Assembly: GCA_963837635.1 (NCBI GenBank)
Contig: CAWINY010000003.1
Coordinates: forward strand, 1 to 64,000
Length of the DNA: 64,000 nucleotides
Direction: 5' to 3'
DNA from: CAWINY01 sp963837635
GTDB lineage: Bacteria > Acidobacteriota > Terriglobia > Terriglobales > Acidobacteriaceae
Shown: in pieces, positions 48,392 through 57,185 of the stretch
How positions within the stretch are numbered: position 1 is the stretch's first letter
Layout: each line of letters begins with the position of its first letter
Program-made: the position numbers and the translations under genes
Notes under the pieces: generated by a model
The model's input: the letters and a program-made list of their open reading frames with translations, nothing else
Databases searched by the model: none
What the model was told of the DNA's origin: nothing

Positions 48392-49530
48392 GCCGCCTCG
48401 CCTCCGGGACGAAGGGATAGATGCCGCGAAACTTGCAACCGGTTTTGAGTCAGCCGAATATTCCAGCGTACGGCATTCTCTTCCACCAGGCGTAGACCGG
48501 CAAAGATGGTTTCGATGAACTGCGGGGGCCTCTCCCAGAGCGCCGACAGGGGTTGCATGGTTCCCGACTTGTCGGTATGGAAGACGCGATCGTCCCAGGC
48601 GTGGCCCAGGGGATGGAAAGGATAATCCTGAACCACGTCGATCACCGTCTGCAGCATGCGCAGGTTCAGGGATTCCCGGTACCGTGGCATGAAGAGCACA
48701 TGCGAGCGTCCGTCTTTCCTTATCTCGTGCACAAACTCTGCCATGCTGGCGGCCCGAGTAAGATTCAAGACGGCGTTGGCTTCGCACCCGTGGCGATCAC
48801 CTCCCGAAACGACCGGCTGGTTCCAGGCTCGCGCCAAGGCGAGCACCGCCTGGTTTTCCGCCCAGGCGCGCATTCCATTGACTTCAAAGGCGTGCACCAA
48901 GGAGTTGCATTGCCGCAGGAATTCGTCCAGCGCGCGCGGGTGACCTACCGCGCCCGCGCCGCTGATGTCCCACAAGGGGTGATTCAGCACCACGAGAACT
49001 TCAGGAATTTCGCTGAGCGCCGCGAGAAGCTGCAGCAGCTTTTCTTCGCGCGGATTGTCTGTATAAACCTGCATCTCCGCCAGCAGACCGCGGGCCTTGC
49101 CAGCGGGCAAGTTATGGATACCGAGGTGAACATCAATCGCCCGGAAGGGCACGGTCCACTCTAGCGAAACCGGCACCTCTCGGCCTGAATCGCGCAGCCG
49201 GAGCGGAGCTTCGATGGTGTCGTGGTCGGTTAACGAGACAATGCTCGCCAGATCCAAGTCATTTTCAATTTGCGACCGCTCGATTTGGTACGCGGCCTCG
49301 GCGGTGAGCGGTGGGGTCCAATAGGCCGAGGCGAAGTCCGCCTGAACTTTCTTGCAGCGTCGCTTCTGCTGGCAGAGGGCCCAGTGCAGCAGGGGATTCT
49401 TTTGGGCATAGGCCGGAATAAAGTCGAGGCTCTCTCGCGAATATCGGGTGTGACCGTGAAGGGAAATGGCGGTTAAGAATGCGCGGGGCGTTTCTGGAGC
49501 ATCCCAGAGACACGTCACATGGTCTGGCAA
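48388..49530 (-). CDS. PHP-domain phosphoesterase
   Basis: 380 residues. PHP metal motifs: ISLHGHTRYS, IVSLTDHDTIEAP, VLNHPLWD, SGGDRHG. PHP proteins hydrolyse phosphate esters such as histidinol phosphate or 3',5'-nucleotides. TTG 49530 is chosen because AAAGGAGG lies 4-5 bases upstream; no ATG fits. It forms an overlapping pair with the glycosyltransferase, implying a joint function. Confidence 0.82.
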   Translation of the reverse strand: MPDHVTCLWDAPETPRAFLTAISLHGHTRYSRESLDFIPAYAQKNPLLHWALCQQKRRCKKVQADFASAYWTPPLTAEAAYQIERSQIENDLDLASIVSLTDHDTIEAPLRLRDSGREVPVSLEWTVPFRAIDVHLGIHNLPAGKARGLLAEMQVYTDNPREEKLLQLLAALSEIPEVLVVLNHPLWDISGAGAVGHPRALDEFLRQCNSLVHAFEVNGMRAWAENQAVLALARAWNQPVVSGGDRHGCEANAVLNLTRAASMAEFVHEIRKDGRSHVLFMPRYRESLNLRMLQTVIDVVQDYPFHPLGHAWDDRVFHTDKSGTMQPLSALWERPPQFIETIFAGLRLVEENAVRWNIRLTQNRLQVSRHLSLRPGGEAA

Positions 49531-49742
49531 TGTTCCTCCTTTTGTTAAACGGCATTCATAGCTGCAGTTTGCGGGGGATTCATTGCAGGGTTTTGAACGC
49601 CAGATCAAAGTTCTGTGACAGTGTTTACAGACGAGTGACCTTCGACAGGCGGAAGGGGGCCCACAGCCATCCATCGGGCGGGTTCAGGTTCGGGTGCGCG
49701 GTGTCAAATTATGGAACCGCGTGCCAACCCTGGAACCTGGAA

Positions 49743-50225
49743 CTAGGCGGCGCTGAGGGGGCGGGCGGTAACTCCAACCCGTGAGTAGTGCAGCGAATCG
49801 ATCAGCTCGAAATACCGGCGCGCGATGAGGTTCCAGTCATGTTGTTCGGCGGTGGTCCGGGCATGGTAAAGCCGCCGCCTTCGCTCGTGATCATCCGCAA
49901 AGATCGTGGGCACCGCTGCCGCGAAGGCCTCCGCCGCCGGAGGACACAACCAGGCGTTGCCATCGTTGGCGTAGGAGAGCACACCGCCAGCTCGCGGAGC
50001 GACCAGCGGAAGTCCGGACGCCATGGCCTCCAGCGGGGTCAGGCCAAAGGGCTCGTGCGGGTTCGGGTGCACGAAGACATCGACATCTCGCAGCAACTGG
50101 GAAAACGCCTCACGATCCGGAAAGTGATCACGCAGGCTCACTCTGCCGGGCACTCTCCTTTCGACCTCGGCCATCAGCCACGCGCGCTTTTTGTCATGTC
50201 CCGACTCGGGTTGCTCGACAGGAGG
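49743..50225 (-). pseudogene. Glycosyltransferase (GT4), C-terminal fragment
   Basis: The frame is open from the TGA of the upstream gene and shows only the donor-binding half: HDKKRAWLMAEVERRVPGRV, DVDVFVHPNPHEPFGLTPLE (E-x7-E), LPLVAPRAGGVLSYANDG. The first ATG is at 50174, in mid-domain, without a ribosome binding site. It probably represents the missing end of the type of enzyme whose first half is at 45066-45560. Confidence 0.78.
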
Positions 50226-50957
50226 TCAGGGCATTGCTCGTTGCGGTAGTTGACTGATGGTATTGCCGTTACGATCGAGAAAGCGGATGACTGGTGAACC
50301 ATCCGCAGCGACTTCGATGACCATGCGCTCGCGGCCTTCCGCGTCTCGCAAACTAAGCCCCACGGAACGGTCGAGATTGCGTCCCACGTACAATCGTCGT
50401 TGTGGCTTGGCATGAGTCTCCCAGAATTTGGCCATTTCCACTTTCTTCTGATCGGGCGACAAATCGCGCATGCGGTCCGATATGGCTTCCTGTTCCGTCA
50501 TGGAGTAATCCGGCTGATCCACCAGCGAGAATCCGTAATGCCGTTGATTTCCCTCCTGCTCGGTGTTTATGGCGAATACCTGGTCCTGCTCGTATTCGTC
50601 GAAGCTCAGATGACCATAGCTGATCATCTGCCCGTTGTCGCTTTTCCATCCGCCGAAAATCAGCCCGCCGTTCTCGGTGCCTTCGTCGTTGTAGAAGTAG
50701 ATACCCGCGGATTTACGATCGGGACGCGGGTGCTCCCGGCCTTTGATGAATTCCCCGGGGCACTGTGCCTTGTTCGAGATCACCATGCGCAGCGTTCCAT
50801 CGGGCTCGACGACGTTAATGCGATGCACATTCACCTCGTCGAAATCGATCTTCTTCCTTTGCGACAAGAAGCCGCCCAGGACGGTAAGCGCGAACGTAAG
50901 TGTCAGAATCCCTGAATAGATCGCAAGAAATCGCTGACTCGTCAGGAACCGCTTCAT
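50226..50957 (-). CDS. Hypothetical membrane-anchored protein
   Basis: 243 residues. One N-terminal transmembrane helix (FLAIYSGILTLTFALTVLGGF) and an extracytoplasmic beta-rich part with repeats resembling INVVEPDGTLRMVISNKA, GLIFGGWKSDNG, GLSLRDAEGRERMVIEVAADG and a closing DRNGNTISQLPQ. Such proteins occur in acidobacteria without known role. ATG 50957 has GGAGG six bases upstream. Confidence 0.72.
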   Translation of the reverse strand: MKRFLTSQRFLAIYSGILTLTFALTVLGGFLSQRKKIDFDEVNVHRINVVEPDGTLRMVISNKAQCPGEFIKGREHPRPDRKSAGIYFYNDEGTENGGLIFGGWKSDNGQMISYGHLSFDEYEQDQVFAINTEQEGNQRHYGFSLVDQPDYSMTEQEAISDRMRDLSPDQKKVEMAKFWETHAKPQRRLYVGRNLDRSVGLSLRDAEGRERMVIEVAADGSPVIRFLDRNGNTISQLPQRAMP

Positions 50958-51089
50958 TGTTCCTCCGGCTGTTACAGATTGGCGGCCGTCCCGAATCAAT
51001 CCGGCATTCAAACCGGCACCGGGAGTGGGAGTCGGCTCAGTTCAAACGTCACATCCCGGCTTCGGCGGCCAACATGACAGAGTGCGAGG

Positions 51090-52871
51090 TCAGGCTGTTG
51101 GGGGAAGGGCGGTTTCGCCGATTTCGTGATGGGCGAGAAAACGCATCAGTCCTTCGCCGCCCATGTAGCGCTTCAAAAGGCTGCGGTCGGTGCGCCGCAG
51201 GTCGACAAACACCAGCGCATCGACGACATCTGAGAACTCCTTGTCCACGTTAAAGCCGATTACATTGCCGCCAACTTTCAAATACTGCTTCAGCAGGATG
51301 GGAACCGTCCGGTCCCCGGCTTCCAGATCGCCGATCGGCGCATCGAGTTCTTCAACATTCGCCAGCAGCCGGGAGAGCGATTTGATTTCCGGGGAAGTTA
51401 GTAATCTGGGGCGGAAAGGCCGTCGCGGTTTCACCAACCCCGACAGTGGATGGAGCCGGCCGTTTTCCAGGAAAAAGCGCACCAGCAGTTCACGAGATGC
51501 GCGCTGGTAAGTACTGCTGATACTTACGGCGCCAAACAAGGTCGGCGATTCGGGGTGTTGTGAAACGTATCGCGCAATGCCCTTCCAGAGCATCAGCAGA
51601 GGCGAGTAGTGGCGCTGATACTCGGGACGCACGAACGATCGCCCCAACTCGATGGCCGGGCCCAATTGCTGGAAAAACCGTTCTTCATAGCGAAACAGCG
51701 AGCTGGTGTAAAGCCCCTTCATCCCGTGCTGGCAGAGAATTTGCCGACAATCGGCGAAGCGATAGGCGCCGACCAGCTCCGACTGGTTCCGGTTCCAGAT
51801 AAACAGGTGCTTGTAATACGGGTCGTAGCAGTCGAGATCGCGGGAACGACCCGTGCCCTCACCCACCGCACGAAACGATATTTCGCGAAGACGCCCGATC
51901 TCTCCCAGAAGCAGTGGGATTTCTGCAGCCTCCGCTACATAGACCGTGAGGTCGTCTCCCGACAGTAAACAGGAACTTGGCGCCAGGCGTGCGACTTCGG
52001 CCTTCAGACGATCGCAGGATGCGCCTGGGGCAATAGCTTCTTGGCGCGGCGAAGCTGCGGCGGTTCCCGTCATGTTGCGACGTTCACCGAGCAGGTAGGT
52101 GCGCCAGCGCAGATAGCGGGTGGCCTCGGAATCGCTATCGAATCGTTGCAGCCGTTCGTGAGAGACCAGGGAACCGAGAGAGACCTGGACGCGTTTCCCG
52201 CCTGCGTTCACGAATTCATGCGGCAGTCGAATGGTACGCGCGCGCGGATGAATCATGCCCAAGGCATGGAATATCGCACTGTTGGTTCCCTGGAAATAGG
52301 CCGGGAGGACGTCGGCGCCCGTGCAACGAGCCAGACGCACGGCGGTATCCATCCATTGGGGATCTTCGGTGCGTCGAGGGAGTCTCAGATGAGAGACCTC
52401 TCCGGCGGGGAAGATCACCAACGCACCGCCGTTTTGCAGCCAGCGCAAGGCTTCTCGCACCCCGCGACGGTTAGTGGAGATTGCGTTGCTGCCTTCGAAG
52501 GGATCAATCGGAATACAGCAACCGCTGAACTCTGGGATGCCAGCGAGCAGGTAGTTGGTCAGAATGCGAACGTCAGGGCGAACCCGAGCCATCAGATCGC
52601 CAATGATCACGCCGTCGAGAATGCCGAACGGGTGGTTGGAGACCACCACAAGCGGACCGGCAGCAGGCATGCGGGCCAGATCGCCATTCTGGATGTCGTA
52701 GGCAACGCCGACGGCGCGCAACATCCGGCCGAAAGCGCCCCCTTCACTTCCCTCTTGCAGCTTCGAATAGATCTCGTCGAGCCGCCGCCAAGGCATGAAG
52801 ACGGAGGCAAGGCCATGGATTGGCAGAACCGCCCTGCTGCCGCCCGAAACGGGGAAACGTGCCGATGCCAT
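51090..52871 (-). CDS. Bifunctional acyltransferase: PlsC-type domain plus OlsB-type N-acyltransferase (OlsF-like)
   Basis: 593 residues. Residues ~50-265 are a glycerolipid O-acyltransferase (PlsC) domain: VVVSNHPFGILDG (HxxxxD variant NHPFGILD), GCCIPIDPFEG, VIFPAGEVS. Residues ~295-560 are an OlsB/hemolysin-like N-acyltransferase domain: DPYYKHLFIWNRNQSELVGAYR, FFQQLGPAIELGRSFVRPEYQR, LFGAVSIS. In OlsF such a fusion makes ornithine lipids from ornithine with two acylations. Ornithine lipids replace phospholipids when phosphate is scarce, which agrees with phosphorus acquisition elsewhere in the window. Confidence 0.85.
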   Translation of the reverse strand: MASARFPVSGGSRAVLPIHGLASVFMPWRRLDEIYSKLQEGSEGGAFGRMLRAVGVAYDIQNGDLARMPAAGPLVVVSNHPFGILDGVIIGDLMARVRPDVRILTNYLLAGIPEFSGCCIPIDPFEGSNAISTNRRGVREALRWLQNGGALVIFPAGEVSHLRLPRRTEDPQWMDTAVRLARCTGADVLPAYFQGTNSAIFHALGMIHPRARTIRLPHEFVNAGGKRVQVSLGSLVSHERLQRFDSDSEATRYLRWRTYLLGERRNMTGTAAASPRQEAIAPGASCDRLKAEVARLAPSSCLLSGDDLTVYVAEAAEIPLLLGEIGRLREISFRAVGEGTGRSRDLDCYDPYYKHLFIWNRNQSELVGAYRFADCRQILCQHGMKGLYTSSLFRYEERFFQQLGPAIELGRSFVRPEYQRHYSPLLMLWKGIARYVSQHPESPTLFGAVSISSTYQRASRELLVRFFLENGRLHPLSGLVKPRRPFRPRLLTSPEIKSLSRLLANVEELDAPIGDLEAGDRTVPILLKQYLKVGGNVIGFNVDKEFSDVVDALVFVDLRRTDRSLLKRYMGGEGLMRFLAHHEIGETALPPTA

Positions 52872-53138
52872 GTTGCGATCTTGTAGAAGGAAGGTTTCAA
52901 TTTGGAGAACCCAGCATGAATTATTTGAGAAAGTTCACCTCGGAGAGGTTCTAGGGGCAGGTCCCAAACAGAGCAGCAAAAAACGGGAGCCACGCGGGCA
53001 CCGCGTCAAGGCTTCGCAACCCATCCAATTCGGGCCGGGCGACGCCATCTTGTCATTTTGTCATTGTCTATTCATCTGGCTTTCATCGGCAATTCATAGT
53101 AAGCGTCCAACATACAAGCGATCCTTCTTCCTCGATTG

Positions 53139-53831
53139 ATGCGGACCGTACTTATCGTGGGGCATGACCGATCGCTTACGCGGCTCATCGAAGCACACTT
53201 GACTGCGGCGGGCTACAAGGTCGAGTCCTTCGATCGCGGCGAACTCGCGCTGCGCTCCGCCAATCATTCGGCGCCGGATCTGATTCTCCTCGATCTCCGG
53301 CTGCCGGAAGAAAACGGATTTTCGATCCTGCGCAGCGTCCGTTCGAACCAGTCTTTGTGCGAAACCCGGGTGATTGTCGTGTCCGCGGAGTCCTCCGAAG
53401 CAGACCGCATCACCGGGCTGGAGATGGGGGCGGATGATTACATCGTTAAACCATTCAGCCCGCGCGAGTTGGTCGCCCGAGTCAAAGCCGTGCTCCGGCT
53501 TCACGACACCCGTATGGCGGCAAGCGTTCTTGAATGTGGCGCTCTGCGGGCGGATTCCGCAGCCATGGTGGTCAGTATGAAGGGGCAGGTCGTTCCCACC
53601 ACGGCAACCGAGTTCCGCATTCTCGAATACCTCCTGCGGGCTGCGGGCCGGGTGGTAACCCGAGAGCAACTGCTCCATGTGCTCTCGTCGAAGGGCGGCT
53701 CGCGTAAACTCGATGCCTACATCAGCCGTCTGCGGCGCAAGATCAAGCCCAGTCCCGACGCGCCACGCTACATTCTCACCGTTCGCGGCATCGGCTATCG
53801 CTTCCAGCCGCCTGATCGGACACAGCGCTGA
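53139..53831 (+). CDS. OmpR/PhoB-family response regulator
   Basis: 230 residues. Receiver domain with the acidic pocket near residue 7, phospho-acceptor Asp in LILLDLRLPEENG (~Asp50), VSAESSEADR and the Lys in DDYIVKPFSPRELVARV; a winged-helix output domain follows (TEFRILEYLLRAAGRVVTREQLL, RKLDAYISRLRRKI, GIGYRFQPP). ATG 53139. No histidine kinase gene is adjacent. The regulated genes are not evident; a Pho-like role is possible but unsupported. Confidence 0.92.
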   Translation: MRTVLIVGHDRSLTRLIEAHLTAAGYKVESFDRGELALRSANHSAPDLILLDLRLPEENGFSILRSVRSNQSLCETRVIVVSAESSEADRITGLEMGADDYIVKPFSPRELVARVKAVLRLHDTRMAASVLECGALRADSAAMVVSMKGQVVPTTATEFRILEYLLRAAGRVVTREQLLHVLSSKGGSRKLDAYISRLRRKIKPSPDAPRYILTVRGIGYRFQPPDRTQR

Positions 53832-54259
53832 TCTTCAGCGCCAATCAGCCACTACCTAAAAACCCTAAGCACGCGTTACTGCAATTGCCAGGCAGCATCA
53901 GCCCTTCGTAACATGCTCTCCACCTCGCTCCGCAGCATGTCTGGGCTGAACGGTATTTTGAAATAAACTGCGTGGCTTATGAATGCAGTTCCTCGTAGGA
54001 TGCGCGGTAATAGCGTCGGAGTCGGTGGCGGGCTCGGTCAGGTCTGCGCCATGGTGCTGCGGACAGGAGCCGCCGGCGAGACGCTCCTGGAGCGACAAAC
54101 TATTCACTTGCAGGCAAGATTTCATGCTCCTTTAATGAACGCCCGGTATCCTTGGAATATTAGCTACTCCAACACGCACTCCTCCCCACCCAGCAAGCGT
54201 TACAACAGCGCTTGCTGGGATTGAGTGCCCGGTTGGCATCCCAGGACTATTCCGCGCCT
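53832..54259. other. Intergenic region with a response-regulator remnant on the minus strand
   Basis: 428 bases without an intact gene. On the minus strand from ~54010 to a TAA at 53876 the frame HAVYFKIPFSPDMLRSEVES and MLRRADAAWQLQ resembles the last helix-strand-helix of a receiver domain with its Lys-Pro pair disturbed (KIPF). No upstream half was found. It is most likely a decayed fragment. No RNA gene recognised. Confidence 0.4.
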
Positions 54260-55648
54260 ATGAGCCATGCCTTTCCGCCAGGATTTCTGTGGGGCATTTC
54301 CACCTCCTCCTATCAGGTTGAGGGCGGAGTAGCCAACAGCCAGTGGTCCGACTGGGAGGCGGAGGGCCGGATTCGAGACGGCTCCCGCAGCGGACTGGCC
54401 TGCGACTGGTGGAACCGCGCGGAGGCGGATTTCGATCTGGCCGCGCAGATGGGGCTCAACGCAGTTCGGCTCTCCATCGAGTGGAGCCGGGTCGAGCCGA
54501 TTGAAGGCCGCTGGGACGCGCAAGCGGTTTGCCGCTATCGCCAGATGCTGGTTGCGCTCCACGCTCGCGGCATTCGCCCCATGGTTTGCCTGCATCATTT
54601 CACCATTCCCCGATGGCTGGCCGCGCGCGGCGGATTTCTGGCGCCGGACGCCATTTCCGCTTTTGCGGCGTTTACGCGAAGGATGGTCGAGGCGTTGCGC
54701 GACCTCTGCCGCGATTGGGTCACCGTGAACGAACCCAACGTGTATGCCGCGTTCGGCTATTTCGCCGGAGAGTTTCCTCCCGGCCAGAAGGCCGACCTGG
54801 GCAGCACCCTTCGGATCTTATCCCGGCTCGCACAAGCGCACGCGGTGGCGTATCAGATCATCCACACCTGGCAGCCGGAGGCGCGAGTAGGCTGGGCGCA
54901 GAACTACGTCACCTTCGCCCCGGGTAGCGGCCGCCGGCGTGACCGGCTGATCGCTAGGATTTTCGATCTGTTGTTCAATCGGACTTTTATTCACGTGCTG
55001 AGAACCGGCCAGTTGCCCACGCCCTGGAACCGGCTGGCGGAAGAAGCACGCGCCGCGAAAGGCAACTTCGACTTTGTCGGGCTCAACGTCTACAACCGGC
55101 TGCACGTCACCATCGACCCGCGCGCGCGGGAGACCATGTTTGCGCGCATCTTCGTGCCGGAGGACGCGCCCCAGGGTGACTGCGGAGCCGAATATCCCTA
55201 CGGCGAGTGCTACCCTCAGGTGGTGCGGCACGCGGTAGAGGCGGCATCGGCGTTGGGGCGGCCAATCTACATCCTCGAAAACGGGGTGCCCGATGCGCAG
55301 GACCGCATCCGCCCATGGCTGCTGGTGAACGTGCTGCGCGAACTTCATCAGCTCATCGCCGAAGGACACGACGTTCGCGGCTATTTTCACTGGACCCTGG
55401 TGGATAGCTTCGAGTGGAGCGAAGGCTGGCGCCTGCGCTTCGGCCTGTACCATCTTGATCCCGCCACGCAGGTCCGCACACCGCGTCCCAGCGCGCACAT
55501 CTACTCGCGAATTGTGCGCACCGGCGTCATTCCCGATGATCTGGAAAGTTACGCCGCGTCGCCGCTATCCCCTTTGTCATTCCAAACGCAGCGAGGAATC
55601 CCTTTGCTCGCGGGCGGTGATAGCGATTCCTCGCTCCGCTCGGAATGA
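54260..55648 (+). CDS. Glycoside hydrolase family 1 beta-glycosidase
   Basis: 462 residues, cytoplasmic. FPPGFLWGISTSSYQVEGG at the start, catalytic acid/base in VTVNEPNVYA, nucleophile in IYILENGVPD, and HWTLVDSFEWSEGW for the aglycone side. Specificity (glucoside or galactoside) is not readable. The last ~30 residues (after SYAASPLSP) are encoded by a palindromic repeat and are not part of the fold; the original stop must have been lost by repeat insertion. ATG 54260 by homology; an upstream TTG is possible. Confidence 0.92.
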   Translation: MSHAFPPGFLWGISTSSYQVEGGVANSQWSDWEAEGRIRDGSRSGLACDWWNRAEADFDLAAQMGLNAVRLSIEWSRVEPIEGRWDAQAVCRYRQMLVALHARGIRPMVCLHHFTIPRWLAARGGFLAPDAISAFAAFTRRMVEALRDLCRDWVTVNEPNVYAAFGYFAGEFPPGQKADLGSTLRILSRLAQAHAVAYQIIHTWQPEARVGWAQNYVTFAPGSGRRRDRLIARIFDLLFNRTFIHVLRTGQLPTPWNRLAEEARAAKGNFDFVGLNVYNRLHVTIDPRARETMFARIFVPEDAPQGDCGAEYPYGECYPQVVRHAVEAASALGRPIYILENGVPDAQDRIRPWLLVNVLRELHQLIAEGHDVRGYFHWTLVDSFEWSEGWRLRFGLYHLDPATQVRTPRPSAHIYSRIVRTGVIPDDLESYAASPLSPLSFQTQRGIPLLAGGDSDSSLRSE

Positions 55649-55652
55649 CAAG
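55575..55652. repeat. Long inverted-repeat element at the 3' end of the GH1 gene
   Basis: Arms TGTCATTCCAAACGCAGCGA (55575-) and the near-complement ending TCGGAATGACA (to 55651), separated by a ~25-base GC-rich loop. The GCGAGGAATC/GATTCCTCGC core is a perfect pair. Such CATTCC...GGAATG palindromes are dispersed in acidobacterial genomes; here it supplies the GH1 stop codon and could act as a transcription attenuator. Confidence 0.75.
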
Positions 55653-55853
55653 CGCTGGGTAAAAAGTCGTTAGCCGATATTCACGTACAATTCACTCCCT
55701 AGTAATCACTCTGTAACTGTTTATGCCTATCCTGGGATCGTGGAATTGAGCATCCACGATCGGCTTCCCCTGGCTCTTCCAAACCTGCCGGCTGTTTTTC
55801 CTTCTCCCATGGCGTCAGACCACGCCCCATTCAGTCTGGAGGAATGGACTCCG

Positions 55854-56666
55854 ATGGAAATTCCCTGGTACGACACCGTGATCCTCTCCGACCTGCACTT
55901 GGGCTCGGAAACCAGCCGTGCCGAGGAAGCCGTCGAAGTGCTACGCGGGATGCACTTCCGGCGGTTGATCCTGTTGGGCGACATCTTTTGCGATCTGAAC
56001 TTCGGCCGGCTGAAGAAACATCATTGGCAGTTCCTGTCCTACATTCGCAAGCTCTCGAACCCCAAGCGCGGAGTCGAGGTGGTCTGGGTGGAGGGCAATC
56101 ACGACCATGGCTTGGCCGAAGTCATGTCGCATCTGGTCGGTATCCGCGTGTACCAGGAGTACGTCTGGGAGCATGCCGGTGAACGCCACCTCGCCATCCA
56201 TGGCCATCAGTTCGACGGACTTGTGCTCAATGACTTTCTGTATCTGTGCAGTCTCGGCACCTGGATCCACTTGCTGATTCAGAAGCTGGATTCCAGGCGC
56301 AAGCGCTTGGCGCGGGTACTCGACCGGCTCAGCACACGCTGGCTGCGGCTGACTCCCAAGGTAGCGCGAGGCGCCATCGCCCGGGCCCGCGAGCGCGGCG
56401 CCACCCGCGTGTTCTGCGGCCATACCCACCATGCGTTGTCGCTCGAGCGCGACGGTATCCGCTATTTCAACACCGGCGCCTGGACCACCTCCAAGCCCAC
56501 CTTCGTCACCGTTGCCGGAGAGGAGATTAAGATTCATGAACACCTCACAGGAATTGACGATCGTCGTCCCAGCGAAGAACGAGGCAGTGCTGCTGCCGCG
56601 CCTGTTGGACTCCCTGCTCCGGCAGGACTACTCGCTGATGCCGACTACGAAAGTGTTTATTGCTGA
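55854..56666 (+). CDS. Metallophosphoesterase, LpxH-like (UDP-2,3-diacylglucosamine diphosphatase family)
   Basis: 270 residues. Calcineurin-like metal motifs: VILSDLHLGSE, LLGDIFCD, VEGNHDHG, IHGHQFD, FCGHTHH. The lengthy YLCSLGTWIHLLIQKL segment is like the LpxH/YbbF insert. ATG 55854 has GGAGG at 55838-55842; an in-frame ATG at 55809 and GTG at 55740 are alternatives. The final ~43 residues overlap the following glycosyltransferase frame by 131 bases and look like read-through, so the native stop may have been lost near 56545. Confidence 0.82.
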   Translation: MEIPWYDTVILSDLHLGSETSRAEEAVEVLRGMHFRRLILLGDIFCDLNFGRLKKHHWQFLSYIRKLSNPKRGVEVVWVEGNHDHGLAEVMSHLVGIRVYQEYVWEHAGERHLAIHGHQFDGLVLNDFLYLCSLGTWIHLLIQKLDSRRKRLARVLDRLSTRWLRLTPKVARGAIARARERGATRVFCGHTHHALSLERDGIRYFNTGAWTTSKPTFVTVAGEEIKIHEHLTGIDDRRPSEERGSAAAAPVGLPAPAGLLADADYESVYC

Positions 56667-56936
56667 CGCGAACTCCAGCGACGGCACGCCGCAGATTGCG
56701 CTCTCTTATGCCGGCCGCCTTAACATCAGCATTATTCCCGGCGGCCTGCCATCCGTGGGACGCAACGCCGGCGCCCGGCTGGCCGAGAGCAAGTACGTGC
56801 TGTTCATCGACGCCGGCATCGAACTGCGTGATCCCTCGCTCATCCGCCGCGCGGTCGAGACCATGAAGCACAAGGATCTGCACTGCGTCACCACCAACAT
56901 CCATTGCCGTGACGGCAGTACCGCCGACTCGCGTGG
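56536..56936 (+). pseudogene. Glycosyltransferase family 2, N-terminal fragment
   Basis: ATG 56536 with GGAGAGGAG upstream. LTIVVPAKNEAVLLPRLLDS, FIADANSSDGT, SVGRNAGARLAESKYVLFID show a GT2 catalytic start. Similarity stops after ~130 residues (TTNIHCRDGSTAD); the frame then runs meaninglessly to 57075. About half of the protein is missing; a P450 end follows directly. Confidence 0.85.
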
Positions 56937-57149
56937 ATGGAAGGAGTGCTGGTGCTGGCCACGCTCGCGCAACTCTGGAAGCTGCGACTTGTTCCCGGCC
57001 ACCAGGTCGAGCCTGAACCCCTCTTTACCTTGCGCCCAAAGTACGGGATGGACATGTACCTCGAACGCAGGCTAGCAAGCCCCTGCGAGTCTCTTTCTGC
57101 CCCCACCGGTTACTTCGGTGACCTCTTCCAATCCGCCGAAGCGTCATAG
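56937..57149 (+). pseudogene. Cytochrome P450, C-terminal fragment
   Basis: The frame MEGVLVLATLAQLWKLRLVPG, EPLFTLRPKYGMDMYLERR matches the last ~45 residues of bacterial P450s (the L-helix end and beta-3 sheet; TLRPKYGMxMxLERR). The heme-binding Cys loop and all upstream parts are absent. It is joined to the GT2 fragment without intervening sequence, marking a deletion or rearrangement breakpoint at ~56936. Confidence 0.78.
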
Positions 57150-57185
57150 GATGGTATCGGCTTGGATCCGTTGGAAAGCAAACCT

